From: Ekhidna sp051379705
Lineage (GTDB): Bacteria > Bacteroidota > Bacteroidia > Cytophagales > Cyclobacteriaceae
DNA length: 64,000 nucleotides
Direction of reading: 5' to 3'
Assembly: GCF_051379705.1 (NCBI RefSeq)
Contig: NZ_CP179868.1
Location: 2,666,001-2,730,000, forward strand
Each line of letters opens with the position of its first letter. The first letter of the stretch is position 1. Positions 59,933-64,000 of the stretch are shown piece after piece. Under the pieces are notes generated by a model, which saw only the letters and a list, made by a program, of their open reading frames with translations, was not told where the DNA came from and ran no database searches. The position numbers were made by a program, and so were the translations under genes.

Positions 59933-61195
59933 ATGGGCGATTTTATTGAATTTCTTTACTCACGGTTTCTACTAAGCGATGGCGTTTCTATTGATACACG
60001 AACGATCGAACCAAATAACTTATTCTTCTCCATTAGCGGGCCAAATTTCAACGCAAACGAATTTGCCGATGAAGCATTAAAAAAAGGAGCAGCGTATGCA
60101 GTCGTCGATGATGAGCAGTTTGTCACGGATGATCGAATTATCCTGGCCGAAGATTCATTGAAGGCACTGCAAACTTTGGCTGCCTTTCATCGCGAAAGAT
60201 TCAAGAGACCAGTTCTGGCTATTACAGGATCCAATGGAAAAACCACTACCAAAGAATTGATCAGTCGAGTCCTTTCTGAGAAATATATCGTACATGCAAC
60301 AAAGGGAAACTACAACAACCACATCGGTGTGCCGCTTACGCTTTTGCACATTCATCCACAAATAGAAATCGCCATCATAGAAATGGGTGCCAACCATGTA
60401 GGTGAAATAGCTAGCTATTGCGATATAGCAAAACCTACTCATGGTCTGATTACCAATATTGGGCGCGCACACACCGAGACCTTTGGTGGCATTGAAGGTG
60501 TGATTCGAGGTAAAAGCGAACTGTTTGACTTTATCAGAAAAACTGATGGAACAGCGTTTGTTAATATGGAGGATTCTGTGCTTTCCAATATGGCAAAACG
60601 ATTCGAATCACCAATTTTATTTCCACCTGAAGATTTCAGGCTAACCTCATCACAGCCATATATAAATATATCTCTTGCTGGTGTAGAGCAGGAAACTCAA
60701 ATCATTGGAAGATATAATTATAGCAACATTGCAGCAGCGGTCTCGATTGGAAGACACTTTAACGTATCTAATGAAAATATTCTAGGCGCGATTAGTACCT
60801 ACGAATCTGATAACTCAAGATCTCAGATTGTCCGGAAAGGGTCAACCACAATTATTCTGGATGCGTACAATGCAAACCCAGACTCGATGAAGGTCGCCAT
60901 TGAAAATCTATCCGAACAAAAAGGTGATAAGTTGGCCATACTTGGCGATATGAATGAGGTGGAAGATTCTGATGTTCAGCACGCAGAATTACTCGAACAT
61001 GCCAGAAAGTTGGGACTAACCCAAGTGCTTACCGTCGGTGAAAAGATAGGAAGAGTAGCAAACCCTAATCATCATTTTGATTCCAAATCTGCCCTGGAGG
61101 AGGAGTTAAAAAAGATGGATTTGTCAAAATCAACTGTCCTTTTAAAGGCTTCTCGATCGATCAAACTAGAAAGTATTTTAAAAAGTATAGCATAA
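59933..61195 (+). CDS. murF: UDP-N-acetylmuramoyl-tripeptide:D-alanyl-D-alanine ligase
   Basis: 420 aa. It adds D-Ala-D-Ala to the UDP-MurNAc-tripeptide in the cytoplasm, the last soluble step of peptidoglycan precursor assembly. Seen are DTRTIEPNNLFFSISGPNF, the ATP loop AITGSNGKTTTKELI (near residue 97), KGNYNNHIGVPLTLL, and EMGANHVGEIA. The C-terminal Mur ligase block has ILDAYNANPDSMKVAI and LGDMNEVED. Its TAA overlaps the next ATG (TAATG). Not linked to other mur genes here. Confidence 0.96.
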   Translation: MGDFIEFLYSRFLLSDGVSIDTRTIEPNNLFFSISGPNFNANEFADEALKKGAAYAVVDDEQFVTDDRIILAEDSLKALQTLAAFHRERFKRPVLAITGSNGKTTTKELISRVLSEKYIVHATKGNYNNHIGVPLTLLHIHPQIEIAIIEMGANHVGEIASYCDIAKPTHGLITNIGRAHTETFGGIEGVIRGKSELFDFIRKTDGTAFVNMEDSVLSNMAKRFESPILFPPEDFRLTSSQPYINISLAGVEQETQIIGRYNYSNIAAAVSIGRHFNVSNENILGAISTYESDNSRSQIVRKGSTTIILDAYNANPDSMKVAIENLSEQKGDKLAILGDMNEVEDSDVQHAELLEHARKLGLTQVLTVGEKIGRVANPNHHFDSKSALEEELKKMDLSKSTVLLKASRSIKLESILKSIA

Positions 61196-61854
61196 TGGAT
61201 TTACGGTTCACACTCAATTTTCTGTCCGATCTGGCAAAGCACAACAAAAAGGAATGGATGGATGACAACAAGAAACGATATAAAGAAGCTAAGGATCAGG
61301 TCATTGAGCTTGTTTCTGAGATTATCCTAAAGTCGTCTGCTTTTGATCCTTCCATTGCAAGCGTAGATCCCAGAAAGACTCTATTCCGGATCAACAGAGA
61401 CATTAGATTCAGCAAGAATAAAGATCCATATAAGACCAATTTTGGAGCAGCTATTGTTGAGGGTGGAAGAAAGTCGGGCAATCCGGGCTATTACCTTCAT
61501 ATAATGCCGGACAACAATTTTGCTGGAGGTGGGGTTTATCAACCATCATCTGATATGCTACAAAAGGTAAGGCAAGAGATCGACTATAATGGAAAAGAAG
61601 TTCGTGCCATCATTGATGACAAGAACTTCAAGAAGACATTTGAGGAGCCCTATGGAGACGACAAGCTCAAGACTGCTCCAAAAGGTTATCCAAAGGATCA
61701 TGAAAATATCGATCTGCTACAGCTCAAACACTATGTTTTTATGAAGAAAATGACCGATAACCAAGTCACCTCTAACGACTTTGCCTCCGAGGTATCGGAT
61801 GTTTATAAGACGCTGCATCCGTTCAACATATTTCTGGCAAAAGCCCTGGACTGA
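61195..61854 (+). CDS. DUF2461 family protein
   Basis: 219 aa. The family is recognised by FLSDLAKHNKKEWMDDNKKR, the conserved RINRDIRFSKNKDPYKTNFG near residue 68, and GYYLHIMPDNNFAGGGVYQP. Members are cytosolic, of unknown activity, and widespread in bacteria. It is translated by coupling to murF, though no functional link is known. Confidence 0.93.
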   Translation: MDLRFTLNFLSDLAKHNKKEWMDDNKKRYKEAKDQVIELVSEIILKSSAFDPSIASVDPRKTLFRINRDIRFSKNKDPYKTNFGAAIVEGGRKSGNPGYYLHIMPDNNFAGGGVYQPSSDMLQKVRQEIDYNGKEVRAIIDDKNFKKTFEEPYGDDKLKTAPKGYPKDHENIDLLQLKHYVFMKKMTDNQVTSNDFASEVSDVYKTLHPFNIFLAKALD

Positions 61855-61953
61855 AAATTATTTTGTGAAGAGACTTGCACGGAAAGCAAAGCGTACTAAA
61901 TTTGCACTCCTTTTGATCACCAAAGCGATTGTAGCGGTGATTTTTTATTGAAA

Positions 61954-62028
61954 GGGCGCTTAGCTCAGTTGGTTCAGAGCATCTGGTTTACACCCAGAGG
62001 GTCGGGGGTTCGAATCCCTCAGCGCCCA
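61954..62028 (+). tRNA. tRNA-Val (anticodon UAC)
   Basis: Canonical cloverleaf of 75 bases: acceptor GGGCGCT/AGCGCCC, D arm GCTCAGTTGGTTCAGAGC, anticodon stem TCTGG/CCAGA with loop TTTACAC (anticodon TAC), T arm GGGGGTTCGAATCCC, discriminator A. The CCA end is not encoded. The final 16 bases are duplicated downstream at 62174-62189. Confidence 0.97.
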
Positions 62029-62113
62029 CACCTAGAAACCCTGATTCAGAAATGAGTCAGGGTTTTTCTTTTTTTAATTACCTAGAAATATTTGAGGGAT
62101 GAGGACCAGGTTC
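62013..62113 (+). repeat. Repeat copy 1: tRNA-Val 3' end, terminator and spacer
   Basis: 101 bases beginning with AATCCCTCAGCGCCCACACC, the last bases of the tRNA gene, and continuing through the terminator to GAGGGATGAGGACCAGGTTC. It is repeated at 62174-62274 with just two single-base indels (one T, one C). The end also carries TGAGGGAT, inverted relative to ATCCCTCA. Confidence 0.9.
62036..62076 (+). terminator. Terminator of the tRNA-Val transcript
   Basis: AAACCCTGATTC and GAGTCAGGGTTT form a 12-bp stem (one G-T pair) at 62036-62047 and 62054-62065, followed by a T-rich tract. Placed 8 bases after the tRNA. Confidence 0.9.
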
Positions 62114-62173
62114 GAAACCTGAGCGAAGTGAAGGTTCACGAGGGGTTGAGCGCAAGGAATTGAGCGTATGAGT

Positions 62174-62274
62174 AATCCCTCAGCGCCCACACCTAGAAAC
62201 CCTGATTCAGAAATGAGTCAGGGTTTTTCTTTTTTAATTACCTAGAAATATTTGAGGGATGAGGACCCAGGTTC
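62174..62274 (+). repeat. Repeat copy 2: duplicated tRNA-Val 3' end with terminator
   Basis: Offset 161 bases from copy 1. It carries only the last 16 bases of the tRNA, so no functional tRNA is present, and repeats the terminator (62197-62236). The segment between the copies (62114-62173) includes the phrases GAGCGAAGTGAAGGTTCACGAG and TTGAGCGCAAGGAATTGAGCG (in parts). Shortly after copy 2, GGTTCACGAGG (62270-62280) appears again without the internal segment. Confidence 0.9.
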
Positions 62275-62290
62275 ACGAGGCACGCGGATT

Positions 62291-62398
62291 ATGGCATGGA
62301 ACATAGGTGGAACTGATTATGAAAGTAAATCACAACACATACCTGTTAATGAACTAGTTATGAATTTTAAGTTTAAAAATCCACATATTATCACCTAA
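62291..62398 (+). other. Possible gene fragment, 35 codons
   Basis: ATG 62291 opens a short frame to TAA 62398 (start MAWNIGGTDYESKSQHIPV). It does not match any family I recognise and follows repeat copy 2 directly. It may be the remnant 3' end of a gene removed by recombination, or chance. The remaining bases to 62437 hold nothing identifiable. Confidence 0.25.
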
Positions 62399-62437
62399 TC
62401 AAATCACCTAATTCAAAAGCCAATTTTATACGGATAT

Positions 62438-63181
62438 ATGAAGGCCCTTTTAATATTCATTTTTGCATCATTGAAATCAACACAGCATTATATGGACTTT
62501 TCTTCACACATTCTGGCACTTGTATTTTCTGCACTAAGCTTAGGATCTTTTGCTCAATTAGCTCTGGACGACAAAGAGGTTTTGGTTAAAAGTGAATTAT
62601 CGGGAGATGATTTAACAGCTCCACGAACCGATCTCCTTCGCACTGAGGTTGAAGATTTTATTTATGGCCCTGCGACACGCATCAAATTCAAAATCATTGA
62701 GGAAGAATCAGGATTAGCGACCACTTATTTCAAGATAGCGGATTTAGCTTACATGAAGTCCGATGGCAGGCAAATGGTTCCACATCAGCTTAGCGATGGT
62801 GCTTATCAAATTGAATACTATAGCGTAGATAAAAACGGAAATCAGGAACAAATAAGAACAGGAGAGATCTACATTGATAAAAAAGGACCAAAAATAAGCG
62901 CTGGATTTGGCACAACGCCAAGTTCCTTTGAAAACGGACTGCCGATATTCTCCGGGGACTTCCAGTTACAAGTTGAAGCAGCGGATGATCATGTGAAAGT
63001 TCAGAAGCTTATGTATAAGATCAATGATGGCGAGATGGTAGTTAGTGATAACGCCGAGTTTATAGACCTGACAAATGTGGTTAAAACCCTTGATGAAGGA
63101 TTAGTGAAAATTGAAATTCGCTCGTATGATACTTTCTACAACTTCTCGAAAGAAGTGGTGGAGTTCAAAATAAAAAAATAG
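62438..63181 (+). CDS. Exported protein with OmpL47-type beta domain, unknown
   Basis: 247 aa from ATG 62438, or 229 aa from ATG 62492; the latter gives a plain signal peptide (MDFSSHILALVFSALSLGSFAQ) and I cannot decide. The mature part has GLATTYFKIADLAYMKSDG and DGAYQIEYYSVDKNGNQEQI, the pattern of Ig-like OmpL47 domains that follow surface-exposed beta sandwiches, repeated in a weaker second copy near 160-245. Role unknown. Confidence 0.72.
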   Translation: MKALLIFIFASLKSTQHYMDFSSHILALVFSALSLGSFAQLALDDKEVLVKSELSGDDLTAPRTDLLRTEVEDFIYGPATRIKFKIIEEESGLATTYFKIADLAYMKSDGRQMVPHQLSDGAYQIEYYSVDKNGNQEQIRTGEIYIDKKGPKISAGFGTTPSSFENGLPIFSGDFQLQVEAADDHVKVQKLMYKINDGEMVVSDNAEFIDLTNVVKTLDEGLVKIEIRSYDTFYNFSKEVVEFKIKK

Positions 63182-63201
63182 GCTAAGGAAAAGCGAGATA
63201 C

Positions 63202-63236
63202 AAAGCCTGATGTGAAAGCATCAGGCTTTTTTATTT
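63202..63236. terminator. Bidirectional terminator
   Basis: AAAGCCTGATG (63202-63212) and CATCAGGCTTT (63219-63229) form an 11-bp stem with a 6-base loop and a T run on the plus strand. It separates the OmpL47-type gene from the convergent STAS-like gene at 63235. Confidence 0.85.
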
Positions 63237-63588
63237 AGCTAACCAAATAATCTTTAGCAGTTTCTTCATCATCAAAAGGACGCATAGCACCTCCAAGTAG
63301 TCTATTGTACCCCGATAGCAAAACCTTTTTTGCCCCGGTGATGCCAACCACGGCGCCTCTTACTGGCACCCCTTTTGTCTCCTTTCCTAATTCCCGTATG
63401 TAGGCTGTAAACTTCCTGGTAGCTGGTGTGTCAGCAATATTTACAAGTCGAAGGTGATAACCTGGGTCTGACAGTAAAAACTCTTTTAAAGAGCGTGCAA
63501 TTTCTAACATTTCAGACTCTGACCTTCGCCTGTAATCAACGTAGATTATTTCTTTTCCCTTGTGAGTGATTTTTTGAATTCCCGGCAT
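63235..63588 (-). CDS. Small STAS/SpoIIAA-like protein, unknown
   Basis: 117 aa, soluble. The alternating pattern KEIIYVDYRRRSESEMLEI, then LRLVNIADTPATRK and RGAVVGITGAKKVLLSGYN, resembles the SpoIIAA-like/STAS fold seen in many short Bacteroidota proteins. I cannot assign a function. It is followed by the divergent YHS lipoprotein gene. Confidence 0.65.
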   Translation of the reverse strand: MPGIQKITHKGKEIIYVDYRRRSESEMLEIARSLKEFLLSDPGYHLRLVNIADTPATRKFTAYIRELGKETKGVPVRGAVVGITGAKKVLLSGYNRLLGGAMRPFDDEETAKDYLVS

Positions 63589-63733
63589 GCTCTAAGGTAT
63601 GTGTGAACCACTAAAATAAATCAGTTGGTCAAAAAATCTAAATGTCTTCCTTAAGACCTCAGCCAATCAAAGAACCTTATTTCCTGATCTATCAATTTCG
63701 ATCTTCGTAAACCCATCGAAACGAAAAAAAACC

Positions 63734-64000
63734 ATGAAAAAAACATATATTTTTATAGCCATGCTCTTTTTGATGTCGGCCTGCAGCAGCGACGCAGAGT
63801 CACCAAAAGACGAAGTATACAACGTAGGTGGTGTGGCACTAGACGGATATGATCCAGTAGCCTACTATGAACAAGGAGAAGCAAAGAAAGGGACAGAAGC
63901 AGAGTCTTTCAATTACAATGGATTAGCATATCACTTCTCAAGCACAAAGAATCGATTACTATTCATGGAGAATCCCAATAAGTACCTACCTAATTATGGG
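63734..64000 (+). CDS. YHS-domain lipoprotein (3' end outside window)
   Basis: 89 codons from ATG 63734 to the window end with no stop. The start MKKTYIFIAMLFLMSACSS is a signal peptide with lipobox MSAC. The YHS domain is seen as GYDPVAYYEQGEAKKGTEA, then NGLAYHFSSTKNRLLFMENP and KYLPNYG. YHS domains are short metal-binding-like modules found in heavy-metal transporters and in periplasmic proteins of this layout; function is unknown. Confidence 0.9.
   Translation, partial: MKKTYIFIAMLFLMSACSSDAESPKDEVYNVGGVALDGYDPVAYYEQGEAKKGTEAESFNYNGLAYHFSSTKNRLLFMENPNKYLPNYG

Noticed and set aside
62013..62274. CRISPR array or second tRNA gene at the tRNA-Val repeats
   Set aside because: Only two unequal-context copies with no spacer series; copy 2 holds just the last 16 bases of the tRNA and cannot fold as one.

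Overview
The window reads as chromosomal DNA of a Bacteroidota bacterium, most likely Cytophagales or a close relative. Four things support this. Several genes are preceded by the Bacteroidota -7 element TAnnTTTG. The primary sigma factor is the short (290 aa) Bacteroidota type. A type IX secretion pair (porU, porV) is present. PadR-controlled giant orphan permeases, frequent in Cytophagales, are also present. Gene density is high and genes on both strands are packed tightly, often with overlapping stops and starts. There is no prophage, CRISPR array, insertion sequence or integrase. Most of the window is core genome.

Layout. 1-1216: a TPP riboswitch and the 5' part of a TonB-dependent receptor (minus strand), a likely thiamine uptake system. 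1268-7214: the ABC-F ATPase uup, an exported lipoprotein, a Nudix hydrolase, and a TPR histidine kinase with a small acidic lipoprotein. 7493-10064: a MATE and an MFS efflux pump. 10065-21063: the accessory-looking part, with two PadR regulators, three ~870-aa MacB/FtsX-type permeases and no ATPase beside them. A translationally coupled M28 peptidase and small membrane proteins belong to the same cluster, and repeat operators lie in front of both PadR genes. 21064-26533: rpoD, a repeat protein with csaA, xth, gcvT, comB and a MazG-like enzyme. 26530-33068: a membrane-anchored protein, a DUF2911 protein, yicC, a very large composite exported protein and a FAD oxidoreductase.

33106-41387: an MBL hydrolase, pssA, porU and porV (type IX secretion maturation and attachment), an aminotransferase and an HldE-type kinase. 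41405-49623: a hybrid histidine kinase, hemE divergent from sdaA, then adk-obg-grpE-dnaJ. 49740-56049: an adhesin-like exported protein, then minus-strand prfB (with its programmed +1 frameshift)-MFS-yhhN, ilvE, and a cobalamin adenosyltransferase coupled to an orphan ABC ATPase. 56151-61854: a CxxC protein coupled to an alkyltransferase-like DNA repair protein, a truncated hemoglobin with a sodium:solute symporter, clpS-recR, and murF-DUF2461. 61954-62437: tRNA-Val(UAC), whose 3' end plus terminator is duplicated 161 bp downstream. The window ends with an exported beta-domain protein, a small STAS-like protein and the 5' part of a YHS-domain lipoprotein.

The items most worth a second look are the PadR/orphan-permease/peptidase cluster and its operators, the duplicated tRNA-Val tail, near-leaderless promoters in front of at least six genes, a DnaJ with only one of two zinc centres, the composite TolB-like protein with a degenerate peptidase domain, and the alkyltransferase-like protein. 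I did not find a complete, clearly novel defence or biosynthetic system. The permease cluster is the nearest candidate.
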